From positions 1 to 61,216 of the IMG/VR virus record IMGVR_UViG_3300022221_000265: a DNA stretch of 61,216 bases; one strand, 5' to 3'. The notes beneath the pieces were generated by a model, which did no database searches, was not told the DNA's origin, and worked only from the letters and a program-made list of their open reading frames with translations. The first letter of the stretch is position 1; every line of letters starts with the position of its first letter. Both the position numbers and the translations under genes were made by a program. This stretch comes from a virus. Below are positions 1-7,508 of this stretch, one piece after another.

Positions 1-1495
1 GGACATCGAAATTACCCAGACGCAGGTCTCGAATGATCTCGATGCGCTCCACGGTATCGATGTCAGAATGCATGTAACGTACTCGTACACCATGTTCACT
101 GAGATAGTCTGTCAGGTCTTCCGCCATACGCTTGGTCAGAGTGGTGACCAGAATTCGCTCACCTTTGTCGGCTCGTTGATTAATTTCAGAAAGTAGGTCA
201 TCCACCTGGGTGGTAGCCGGTCTGATCTCTATCTTGGGATCGATGAGGCCGGTGGGTCGTACCACCTGTTCGACAATGGCTCCAGAATGTTCAGCCTCGT
301 AATCCGCCGGAGTGGCTGAGACATAGATGGTCTGGGGGGAGAGTTTTTCAAACTCGGCAAATTTGAGGGGTCGGTTATCCAGTGCCGAGGGCAAACGAAA
401 TCCGTATTCCACCAGATTCTCCTTCCTCGAACGGTCTCCCTTGTACATGGCCCCCACCTGAGGAATGGTGACATGGGACTCATCTATCACCAGCAGGGCA
501 TCATCGGGCAAGTAATCCATGAATGTTGGCGGTGGCTCTCCGGGATTACGGCCCGACAGATATCGGGAATAGTTTTCGATACCCGTGCAATAACCCAGTT
601 CCAGAATCATCTCCAGGTCGAAGCGGGTACGCTGTTCCAGGCGCTGTGCCTCCACCAGCTTGTTGGCCCCGTAGAGCTGCTCCAGGCGTTCTTTCAATTC
701 CACTTTGATGCACTCCATCGCATCGAGCAGGGTCTGGCGAGGCGTCACGTAATGGGTTTTGGGATAGATGGTGGCCCTGGGCACCTTTTTCAGCACCTCG
801 CCTGTGAGAGGATCGAAAAAGCTGATGGTTTCGATCTCATCATCGAACAGTTCCACTCGCACCGCATCTCGGTCCGAATCAGCAGGGAATATATCAATCA
901 CCTCGCCACGGACCCGGAAAGTACCTCGGTGCAGCTCAACGTCATTACGCTTGTACTGTAATTCGGATAAGCGGCGGAGTAGATTACGCTGGTCAATTTG
1001 ATCACCCCGATCCAGGTGTAACACCATGCCAAGATAGGATTTTGGATCACCCAGACCGTAGATGGCGGATACCGTGGCCACAATGATGGTATCTCGTCGT
1101 TCCAAAAGCGCCTTGGTGGCTGACAAACGCATTTGCTCAATATGCTCGTTGATCGAGGCGTCCTTCTCGATATAGGTATCCGAAGATGGAACATAGGCCT
1201 CGGGCTGGTAATAATCGTAATAGGAAACAAAATACTCGATCGCATTCTCGGGAAAGAACTCACGCATCTCACCATAGAGTTGAGCTGCCAGAGTCTTGTT
1301 GTGAGCCAGGATCAGGGTCGGCCGCTGAACTTCGTTGATGACATTGGCGATAGTGAAGGTCTTTCCGGAACCGGTCACCCCTAGCAGGGTCATGCCGGCC
1401 TCGCCATCATTCAGTCCTTCAACAAGGCCTTTTATGGCCAATGGCTGGTCACCAGCCGGTTGATAATCAGATTTGAGGATAAATTCTTTATACAT
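1..1495 (-). CDS. uvrB: UvrABC system protein B, 3' end cut by window edge
   Basis: Excinuclease subunit B: the DNA-damage-verifying helicase-fold ATPase of nucleotide excision repair, which loads with UvrA and recruits UvrC in the cytoplasm. The minus strand reads from ATG at 1495 as [18 protein letters not shown], followed by the Walker A motif GVTGSGKT, the motif [13 protein letters not shown] and the beta-hairpin region. At the window edge the helicase motif [19 protein letters not shown] is being read. About 498 of the usual ~670 residues are present; the C-terminal helicase end and UVR domain lie outside. An ATG at 1500 is out of frame. It is divergent from the aminotransferase with only ~75 bases between the starts, so the promoters overlap. 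Confidence 0.97.
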   Translation of the reverse strand, partial: MYKEFILKSDYQPAGDQPLAIKGLVEGLNDGEAGMTLLGVTGSGKTFTIANVINEVQRPTLILAHNKTLAAQLYGEMREFFPENAIEYFVSYYDYYQPEAYVPSSDTYIEKDASINEHIEQMRLSATKALLERRDTIIVATVSAIYGLGDPKSYLGMVLHLDRGDQIDQRNLLRRLSELQYKRNDVELHRGTFRVRGEVIDIFPADSDRDAVRVELFDDEIETISFFDPLTGEVLKKVPRATIYPKTHYVTPRQTLLDAMECIKVELKERLEQLYGANKLVEAQRLEQRTRFDLEMILELGYCTGIENYSRYLSGRNPGEPPPTFMDYLPDDALLVIDESHVTIPQVGAMYKGDRSRKENLVEYGFRLPSALDNRPLKFAEFEKLSPQTIYVSATPADYEAEHSGAIVEQVVRPTGLIDPKIEIRPATTQVDDLLSEINQRADKGERILVTTLTKRMAEDLTDYLSEHGVRVRYMHSDIDTVERIEIIRDLRLGNFDV

Positions 1496-1569
1496 ACCAT
1501 TTAGTCCGGGCGCGGATTCAAGTATATTACACGCCGTTGAAAACCCGCTGGAGAATCGAGGACACCCTG

Positions 1570-2748
1570 TTGGATATCAAACTTGCTGACCGCGTGATGC
1601 GCGTCAAACCATCGCCCACGCTCGCTATCACTGCCAGAGCAGCCGCTCTTAAAGCAGCGGGCAAGGATATCATTGGTTTGGGGGCAGGCGAACCCGATTT
1701 TGATACGCCGGAGCATATTAAGCAGGCCGCTATCCAGGCTATCAATGATGGATTTACCAAATACACGGCCGTGGATGGTACTGCAGAACTCAAACAGGCC
1801 ATTATCAATAAATTCCAGAATGAAAATGGCCTGAGCTATAAACCGGCCCAGGTGCTAGTTTCCTGTGGTGGTAAGCAGAGTTTTTACAATCTGGCCCAGG
1901 CCCTGCTCAACCCGGGTGATGAAGTCATTATCCCGGCCCCTTACTGGGTGTCATACCCGGATATGGTACTGTTGGGTGATGGCAGACCTGTCATTATCGC
2001 AACCAGCTATGAGCAAAACTTTAAAATCTCACCAGAACAACTGGAAGCGGCCATTACGCCAAAGACCCGCTTACTGGTACTAAACAGCCCATCAAACCCA
2101 ACGGGGCAAACCTACTCTAATGCAGAACTGGCGGCGCTGGGTGAGGTTTTACGTAAACACCCTGGTGTCCTGATTGCTTCAGATGATATGTACGAACATA
2201 TCCTCTGGGGAGATGAAGCTTTTTCAAATATCGTGACAGTATGCCCCGATCTCTATGAGCGAAGCATCGTCCTGAATGGTGTCTCTAAAGCCTATTCCAT
2301 GACCGGATGGCGGATTGGATATGCAGCAGGCCCTGAAAGCCTCATCAAGGCTATGAAAAAGATCCAGTCACAAAGTACTTCCAATCCAACTTCGATTGCT
2401 CAGGTTGCCGCACAGGCTGCCCTCGAAGGCGATCAAAGCTGTATTCAAACCATGCTCAAAACATTCAAGGAACGGCATGATATGCTTGTCGATGGTTTGA
2501 ACAAAATTGACGGGATTGAATGCCTGCCTTCTACAGGGACTTTTTACGCCTTTCCAAAAGTTGAAGGTTTGATTGAGAGACTCGATGGCATTTCAGATGA
2601 TTTACAACTGGCTGAATACCTGATCGAGCATGCAGGCCTCGCTCTGGTACCAGGTTCAGCTTTTGGAAGTGATGGCTATATGCGACTTTCCTATGCCACC
2701 AGCACTGAAAACCTGCAGGAAGCTATTAAACGCTTATCCGGTCTGTGA
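1570..2748 (+). CDS. Class I/II PLP-dependent aminotransferase, aspartate aminotransferase type
   Basis: Transfers the amino group of aspartate to 2-oxoglutarate, linking amino-acid and TCA metabolism; cytoplasmic PLP enzyme. The family N-terminus [17 protein letters not shown], the motif [12 protein letters not shown], the NSPSNPTGQ segment, the PLP-binding lysine in [18 protein letters not shown] and the substrate arginine in [10 protein letters not shown] are all present, giving ~392 residues, normal for the subgroup I-gamma enzymes. The frame is open from a TTG at 1537, but the TTG at 1570 matches the usual family start and has GAGG eight bases upstream, so I chose it. Other keto-acid specificities within the family cannot be excluded. 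Confidence 0.92.
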   Translation: MDIKLADRVMRVKPSPTLAITARAAALKAAGKDIIGLGAGEPDFDTPEHIKQAAIQAINDGFTKYTAVDGTAELKQAIINKFQNENGLSYKPAQVLVSCGGKQSFYNLAQALLNPGDEVIIPAPYWVSYPDMVLLGDGRPVIIATSYEQNFKISPEQLEAAITPKTRLLVLNSPSNPTGQTYSNAELAALGEVLRKHPGVLIASDDMYEHILWGDEAFSNIVTVCPDLYERSIVLNGVSKAYSMTGWRIGYAAGPESLIKAMKKIQSQSTSNPTSIAQVAAQAALEGDQSCIQTMLKTFKERHDMLVDGLNKIDGIECLPSTGTFYAFPKVEGLIERLDGISDDLQLAEYLIEHAGLALVPGSAFGSDGYMRLSYATSTENLQEAIKRLSGL

Positions 2749-2801
2749 AATAAATCATCGTCAGACATATCCTACATAACATCGCTGCAACGTCCTACAG
2801 A

Positions 2802-2849
2802 CCCCCACATCCCAAATCGGTATCTTAGTTACCAACAAGGATGTGGGGG
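2802..2849. promoter_or_regulatory. 11-bp inverted repeat upstream of the pseudopilin gene
   Basis: CCCCCACATCC at 2802-2812 is repeated inverted as GGATGTGGGGG at 2839-2849 with a 26-base loop. It lies in the 190-base gap between the aminotransferase and the pseudopilin gene. It could be an operator or the stem of an RNA leader. No clear T-tract follows, so a terminator is unlikely. Confidence 0.4.
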
Positions 2850-2873
2850 GTTGACAAGGATGTCTTTTAAAAT

Positions 2874-2899
2874 CCCATGGCCGATGGAGTGGCCATGGG
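2874..2899 (+). other. 9-bp hairpin in the aminotransferase-pseudopilin gap
   Basis: CCCATGGCC and GGCCATGGG form a perfect 9-bp stem with an 8-base loop, 40 bases before the pseudopilin ATG. The bases after it (taccttcttt) are only mildly T-rich. It may terminate the aminotransferase transcript or shape the pseudopilin leader; I cannot decide. Confidence 0.4.
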
Positions 2900-2938
2900 T
2901 ACCTTCTTTACAATAAACAGCATATAAAGGGATTTCAC

Positions 2939-3541
2939 ATGGACGTTAAAACAAGTCACAAGACTGGCGACACCCGTATTACTTTTCAACAAACCCTCAT
3001 TTCAAATTACTGCAAAGGGCTGACCCTAATTGAGTTGGTCACGATCCTTGCTATCACCAGTATCACTTTAATGATAGGTGCTCCTGCCCTGGCTGGAGTG
3101 GTAAACAGTAATCGTGTTGCAACTGAACTAAACCATCTCAGTGCAACTTTACGATATGCTTGGTCTGAAGCAATTACAACCAACCAGATTGTTGTTGCAT
3201 GCCCTTCTTCAGATGGAAAGACATGCTTAAAAACCAAACAGTGGGAAAAGGGCTGGTTAATATATGTGGATAAGAATGATGATCGAAAACTTGATGCCGA
3301 TGATGAGATAAAAAGGGTTTTTGAGGCCATGCCGAAAGGCTTTTCTGTCACGTATAACGCATTTGGGCCACCTAGAAGGTATATTCCATTTTATCCTACG
3401 GATGGTATGCGTACTGATGGCACTTATAGTTTCTGTATAAAGGGTTTTCCAGAGTTAAGCCGAGCGCTTATCGTCTCAAAAGCCCGTCCGAGGGTAAGCA
3501 AAACCCTGCGCACAGGAAAACCGGTAAAATGTGCAAGTTAG
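2939..3541 (+). CDS. GspH/FimT family type IV pilin-like minor pseudopilin
   Basis: Likely minor pilin of a type IV pilus or type II secretion machine, inserted in the inner membrane and matured by prepilin peptidase. After a long leader of ~29 residues comes the prepilin cleavage site G|LTLIEL with the +5 glutamate, then a hydrophobic helix, and a C-terminal beta-rich domain with three cysteines (VACPSS, KTCLKT, KCAS), the FimT/GspH pattern. Length 200 residues is typical for FimT/FimU. It stands alone between the aminotransferase and tRNA-Asn, unlike the usual fimU-pilVWXE cluster. Type IV pilus versus secretion role is inferred only from family. Confidence 0.85.
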   Translation: MDVKTSHKTGDTRITFQQTLISNYCKGLTLIELVTILAITSITLMIGAPALAGVVNSNRVATELNHLSATLRYAWSEAITTNQIVVACPSSDGKTCLKTKQWEKGWLIYVDKNDDRKLDADDEIKRVFEAMPKGFSVTYNAFGPPRRYIPFYPTDGMRTDGTYSFCIKGFPELSRALIVSKARPRVSKTLRTGKPVKCAS

Positions 3542-3563
3542 TGAAATTTAACCTTGAATCCTA

Positions 3564-3592
3564 TTGACCTAGGCTCAGTCCGACATTAGTAT
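3564..3592 (+). promoter_or_regulatory. Promoter of tRNA-Asn
   Basis: A TTGACC -35 box (3564-3569) and a TAGTAT -10 box (3587-3592) are separated by exactly 17 bases. The tRNA 5' end follows 12 bases after the -10 box. The bases after the -10 box are GC-rich (acggccc), as in stringently controlled stable-RNA promoters. Confidence 0.8.
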
Positions 3593-3604
3593 ACGGCCCT
3601 CATT

Positions 3605-3680
3605 TCCCCGGTAGCTCAGTTGGTAGAGCAAATGACTGTTAATCATTGGGTCGGCGGTTCGAGCCCGTCCCGGGGAGCCA
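3605..3680 (+). tRNA. tRNA-Asn (GTT)
   Basis: A 76-base tRNA with acceptor stem TCCCCGG/CCGGGGA, D-arm AGCTCAGTTGGTAGAGC, anticodon GTT at 3638-3640, T-loop TTCGAGC and encoded CCA. The 3' end from about 3662 is the attachment core reused at the right end of the integrated region. The tRNA stays complete after integration because the element's left arm restores the bases after the crossover. Confidence 0.97.
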
Positions 3681-5231
3681 CACGGCCTTACTGAGCACCG
3701 CCCCCCCTTGAGTCATAAGTTTAAGGGGGTGGTATTCAACCACGGCAATCTTGTCTTTGATCAATATCTTGTCGATAAACAGCTGGAAAAAATCCCTCGC
3801 CTTTTTTGGGCTATCCATTGTTTTAATTATGCCGGTTAACAACGATCCCAGCTCCACGAGGTCTTCTGGTTTGATTTGAAATTGTGGGGGAGTTTCATTT
3901 TCTAATACAGATCTATTTGTAGACAGAGAGGTGAGCTCGTCCTTTATCGATCTCAGTCTGCTGGTTAAATCTGACAGGTTCGGGGTGTCGGTTCCATGCA
4001 GTTCCAACACATCAAATAAATTTCGCTGTCGTTCCTTTAGCTTTTTTATTTTTTTATCAATATCTATAATTTTTTTACTTTGATCTTTATCCCATGTATT
4101 ACAAAGACCACCGATCTCCTGGGCAACATCAATAAGCCGACCGCTATTAAATAATGTGCTACAGATATCAGCAACCAAAAAAGAATCCAGATCCCTGGCG
4201 CTGATCCGTCGAGCTTTATGTTTTCTGTTTTTCAATACGTTGCTGCAGATATAATACCAGTACCGCTTGGATCTTCCTTTCGAGCTAGTAATATGCAAAG
4301 GAGAACCACACTCCCCGCAAGTCAGCAGTCCAGTAAATATATATGAACTATTAGGGGAGCCGCTGTCGGTGTTGTTTCGATCGGACTGCAGCCTTTTCTG
4401 GGTTCTTTTCCAAAGATCATCAGAAATAATTGCCTCGTGGCTGTCGACAATAATCCACCTTGATCGATCGTTTTGTTTTCCTGTTGCTCGGTTGGTTCTG
4501 CCAAATACCGACTTGCCTCTCACTGTCTCATTTTTTAATAAATAACCTATAACCGTTTTATTCCATCTGGCCCCTCTGTTTTTATAGCCATTGTCGTTTA
4601 ACCATAAAGCTATAGACTTGGCGCCCAGTCCTTTGTTTGCTTTTAATTCAAATATTTTTCGACAAGCGTCTTTTTCATCAGGGTGAGGAGTTAGTCTTTT
4701 TCTTTTTGGGTTGTCGATATCCGGGACCACCATAAAGCCAAAAGGTGGCCGCCCTCCGTTCCAGTAACCTTGTTTTGCATTTGCAATCATTCCCCGCATG
4801 GTGTCCCTGGATGTGTCTCGGCTTTTTAGTTCATCCTTCATCTGGTAAATAGTTTCAAGCACAAAACCGTCAGTGGTCTCTGGATCAATATCAACGGTTA
4901 TATATTTAATGAACGTGCCAGCAGCTCGGACCCTGTGCCTGTTTATCGGCCCGTTAACGCTGTTACGACTAAAGCGAGACGTGTCCCAGGTAATAAAAAA
5001 ATCGACCTTGTTTATTTCACAAAATCGGATGGCGTCCTCGAGTTCGGGCCGGTTACCTCTCCAAGCTGACCGTGCAGTCCCTTCGGTGAATACATGCAAT
5101 ACTTTGGCGTCAAGGTCTTCGGCACACTTATGCCCTGCCTCTATTTGAGCAGGAATAGATACTTCCTTTTCTGCCTGTTTCCGGTCACTAACTCGGGCGT
5201 GAATAATGGCGGTCTTTTGTTGGTCAGTCAT
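3639..5231 (-). CDS. Large serine recombinase (integrase), C-terminus read from the tRNA antisense strand
   Basis: Site-specific recombinase, probably the integrase of this prophage. The N-terminal resolvase domain has the catalytic serine in HARVSDRKQ and the DTSRFSRN motif. A recombinase domain, a zinc-ribbon region (CGECG ... CSN), a coiled coil (~380-420) and a C-terminal tail follow; 530 residues fits large serine integrases. The last residues (PGTGSNRRPND) are encoded by the antisense of tRNA-Asn, so the stop codon at 3639-3641 is host DNA. In a circle joined through the site at 49486-49503 the protein would end GTGSNHWPI, nearly the same length. Serine integrases using a tRNA 3' end with an extended core are uncommon, so a role for the nearby tyrosine recombinase remains possible. 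Confidence 0.93.
   Translation of the reverse strand: MTDQQKTAIIHARVSDRKQAEKEVSIPAQIEAGHKCAEDLDAKVLHVFTEGTARSAWRGNRPELEDAIRFCEINKVDFFITWDTSRFSRNSVNGPINRHRVRAAGTFIKYITVDIDPETTDGFVLETIYQMKDELKSRDTSRDTMRGMIANAKQGYWNGGRPPFGFMVVPDIDNPKRKRLTPHPDEKDACRKIFELKANKGLGAKSIALWLNDNGYKNRGARWNKTVIGYLLKNETVRGKSVFGRTNRATGKQNDRSRWIIVDSHEAIISDDLWKRTQKRLQSDRNNTDSGSPNSSYIFTGLLTCGECGSPLHITSSKGRSKRYWYYICSNVLKNRKHKARRISARDLDSFLVADICSTLFNSGRLIDVAQEIGGLCNTWDKDQSKKIIDIDKKIKKLKERQRNLFDVLELHGTDTPNLSDLTSRLRSIKDELTSLSTNRSVLENETPPQFQIKPEDLVELGSLLTGIIKTMDSPKKARDFFQLFIDKILIKDKIAVVEYHPLKLMTQGGAVLSKAVWLPGTGSNRRPND
3662..3680 (+). repeat. Left attachment core (attL) in the tRNA 3' end
   Basis: The 19 bases AGCCCGTCCCGGGGAGCCA recur exactly at 50966-50984, where they are followed by a classical tRNA terminator. 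Part of the same sequence recurs at 49486-49503, and a one-base variant at 49359-49379. This marks the tRNA as the integration site. Confidence 0.88.
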
Positions 5232-5728
5232 TTTTTAATTTTATATTTATTAATGATTCTTTGAATGTGAGTTAACGTCAGCTCCTCACCTAGTTCTGCC
5301 TTAATCATTTTTTTAATATCAGGGTGAGGCATTTCGGCCTGGGCGTAAGCCAGGATCAATTTTATCCTCTGCAGTCGTTTGAACTTTGCAAACAGTGGGA
5401 CCCTGATCCTCACTCTGTCCCTCTGTTCGCCCTCCAGGTTGACCTCGTCGAGAATCTGCCAGACAACTAGAAACTGGTCGACGCCAATCGATGCCGCGAT
5501 GCGTATCCATATCGATGACAGGCCCACCTCGGCCAATTCTGCCAGGCGAGGGTCGGCCAGAGGCGCGGCGTCGTTTTTAGTGCAGACATCCAGGTACCCA
5601 CCCCCCTCGGTGGGGGTGGGGGGGTGTGTATGCCGACCCCCCACCCCTACCCCTGAGCCTGGTGTTCTGGGGGTTGTGGGCTGCATAACGTCTGTCCTAC
5701 TGCGCTTTTGATCTTCTGCCATGGTCAT
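5228..5728 (-). CDS. Small DNA-binding protein, possible Mor/C-like activator
   Basis: 166 residues; ATG at 5728 preceded by CAGGAG. Residues 1-45 are a low-complexity Gly/Pro/Thr tract encoded by G-rich DNA. The rest is helical. The stretch IWIRIAASIGVDQFLVVWQIL, a short segment with prolines, and a C-terminal helix-turn-helix-like end (ELTLTHIQRIINKYKI) resemble the layout of Mu Mor/C-type activators. That resemblance is by eye only. It overlaps the recombinase start by four bases (ATGA type), so the two are translationally coupled. If it is an activator it is a candidate for the regulator of the three late promoters. Confidence 0.7.
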   Translation of the reverse strand: MTMAEDQKRSRTDVMQPTTPRTPGSGVGVGGRHTHPPTPTEGGGYLDVCTKNDAAPLADPRLAELAEVGLSSIWIRIAASIGVDQFLVVWQILDEVNLEGEQRDRVRIRVPLFAKFKRLQRIKLILAYAQAEMPHPDIKKMIKAELGEELTLTHIQRIINKYKIKK

Positions 5729-5963
5729 AAGCTCCTGATCTGTATAGGTCGGGGTGTGGGTCTACTGCGCTTTCTGACATTAAACGCAGTACAGAGGAGA
5801 TCCCGGAGGCTGGTGTTTTAGGCCGTTCCATAGGCGAGTTCCGGGGCCGTGCATGGCCCTGCTGCAGGCGTTGCAATCCATAGGTCTGAGGATTAAGGCA
5901 GGGGGCGGCTATCAATGTTCTAGGCGGCTGGCGGACGCGCAAATAGGCCTTTGTGCTAGTCAT
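5697..5963 (-). CDS. Doubtful small ORF bridging two genes
   Basis: 88 codons from an ATG that overlaps the stop of the tyrosine recombinase by eight bases and running 32 bases into the next gene. The gap would otherwise be 227 bases without a gene. The protein is rich in Arg, Pro and Ser with no recognisable domain, and its last 30 codons use the region holding the next gene's ribosome binding site. Coupling geometry is the only support. Confidence 0.25.
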   Translation of the reverse strand: MTSTKAYLRVRQPPRTLIAAPCLNPQTYGLQRLQQGHARPRNSPMERPKTPASGISSVLRLMSESAVDPHPDLYRSGAYDHGRRSKAQ

Positions 5964-6963
5964 TATTAATTTTCCTGATCAGTGGTGTCATGGGTGTCTC
6001 GATTTTTGCCAGTGGGCTGCTCTTATGGACCACCTGAGCCAAGCGTCGGGCAGCGACATGAGCATATATGTCTGAGGTTTTGGGGTCAGCGTGCCCCATC
6101 AAGGCCTGTATGGTTAGGGTATTAACCCCGTCCTCTGCCAGTTCGGTACCGTACAGGTGGCGGGCGGCCTTAGGGCTGAGCTCTCTCCTGGGAACACCGG
6201 CGGCCTCTCCATACTTGATAATCATTTCCCTGATAGCTTTCACCTTAATGCGGCGATTCTCTCCATGGTAGTCATGTGCTGGGATGGTCCTGTTCCTGGT
6301 TGAAATAAAAAGGACCTTCTCACCGTTATCCAGGAGGCGGTCGACCTGCTGCAGCTCAGGGTGGCCGAGATAGGCCTGAATAAATAAAGAGGCATCCAGT
6401 GGCATGGGAACCAGCCGCTCCTTGTTTCCTTTCTCAGTAATACGCACCACCAGCTGCTTATATTTTTTTTCGTCCAGGTAAAAGACCAGGTTTGACTCGT
6501 TGAGCTTTGAAACAAACGACGGGCGCAGGCCTCCACCGATAAATAATGAGAGGATCGTGGCATCCCGTAGGCCCTGGAAAGTATCAAGGTCAGGCTGTTT
6601 TAATAATTTTTCTGCACTGCTTAACTGCATCCCGAAAGGCAGGGGCCGGCCTGCTTTGGGGTAGATAAGATCCTCAGCTGGGTTTGTGTTGATCTTCTGG
6701 TTTTTAAAAAGCCATTTATAAAAACCACGGATGGCAGCAATTAAAGGTCGGCGGGTCCTGGCCGACAAACCTTGTTCATGGGCGTGCATGCTGGAAAATT
6801 GCACCAGGTCGTCCCGGGTTAACTCCAGCAGCTGTTTGTCGTTATCAGTGGACCAGTCGACCAGCCTCTCCAGGAAGTTCTTATACTTGTTAGCCGTGGC
6901 CTCAGCATTGCCAACAGTCAGCAGGTGATACTGGGCAAAGTCATTAATTAACTCTTTTTCCAT
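5956..6963 (-). CDS. XerC/D-like tyrosine recombinase
   Basis: 335 residues. An N-terminal SAM-like core-binding domain (about 1-95) precedes the catalytic domain with Arg in GGGLRPSF, Lys in RITEKGNKERLVPM, the LSPKAARHLYGTELAEDG box, LMGHADPKTSDIYAHV and the nucleophile Tyr in IYAHV. The first histidine of the usual HxLRH box is lysine (PKAARH), a known kind of variation that can leave activity. It could integrate the element, resolve replication multimers, or act on another site. Its neighbour is a serine integrase, so the element carries two unrelated recombinase families side by side. ATG at 6963. Confidence 0.9.
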   Translation of the reverse strand: MEKELINDFAQYHLLTVGNAEATANKYKNFLERLVDWSTDNDKQLLELTRDDLVQFSSMHAHEQGLSARTRRPLIAAIRGFYKWLFKNQKINTNPAEDLIYPKAGRPLPFGMQLSSAEKLLKQPDLDTFQGLRDATILSLFIGGGLRPSFVSKLNESNLVFYLDEKKYKQLVVRITEKGNKERLVPMPLDASLFIQAYLGHPELQQVDRLLDNGEKVLFISTRNRTIPAHDYHGENRRIKVKAIREMIIKYGEAAGVPRRELSPKAARHLYGTELAEDGVNTLTIQALMGHADPKTSDIYAHVAARRLAQVVHKSSPLAKIETPMTPLIRKINND

Positions 6964-7508
6964 GTGAATTTAAGCCTCATTCTCACAATAAAAAGGACCA
7001 GGGGCAGATCTACCCGTGGAGTGGTGGATTTTGCCCTTTTTTCGGGTTAAGTCTCTGATAAGTATAGGAAACTGACTACACACAAAACCCACCAAAACCG
7101 GGGGGAAGCCTGAAAAAGTGGTGGAACAAATTTTAACCAATGGGTAAAAGTGGTGGATGGCTGTTTTCGCCTGTTCTAGCCCTGCCCTTTTATATATTTC
7201 TTTCTTTTTTAATAACTTAAAAAAAGATAGATAGATATAGAGGCCTAAATTAAGAAAATAGGCATGTGTAGAAAAATAGAAAAGTGGTGTAGATATTTTG
7301 AGTTTCTGTGTAGTTTTCGCGCCGAGTCGGCATAGAAACCTGTCCAGCATCAAACACTTATAAATAAAACTAATCAAATCCACGGGTTTTAAAAAACCTG
7401 CCCGCCAATCCTTTGACGAACCGAGTCCGCCCCCGTTTTTATTGCCATGTTTTTTTTGTGGCGGCCAGCGGTAACTTTTGGGGGGCAAGGGGGGGGCGGT
7501 TCCAGGCA
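6964..7508. repeat. AT-rich region with short direct repeats, candidate replication origin
   Basis: This 545-base stretch beside the primase-helicase gene has no convincing gene. It holds direct repeats AGTGGTGGA at 7020, 7117 and 7149 and a variant AGTGGTGTA at 7283; the last three are preceded by A-runs. Several GTGTAG words (near 7266, 7287, 7309; inverted near 7074) accompany them, along with long A/T runs at 7195-7280. Iteron-like repeats plus an AT-rich tract next to a primase-helicase suggest an origin, but this is inference. A 179-codon open frame on the minus strand covers the region and looks like chance. Confidence 0.45.
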
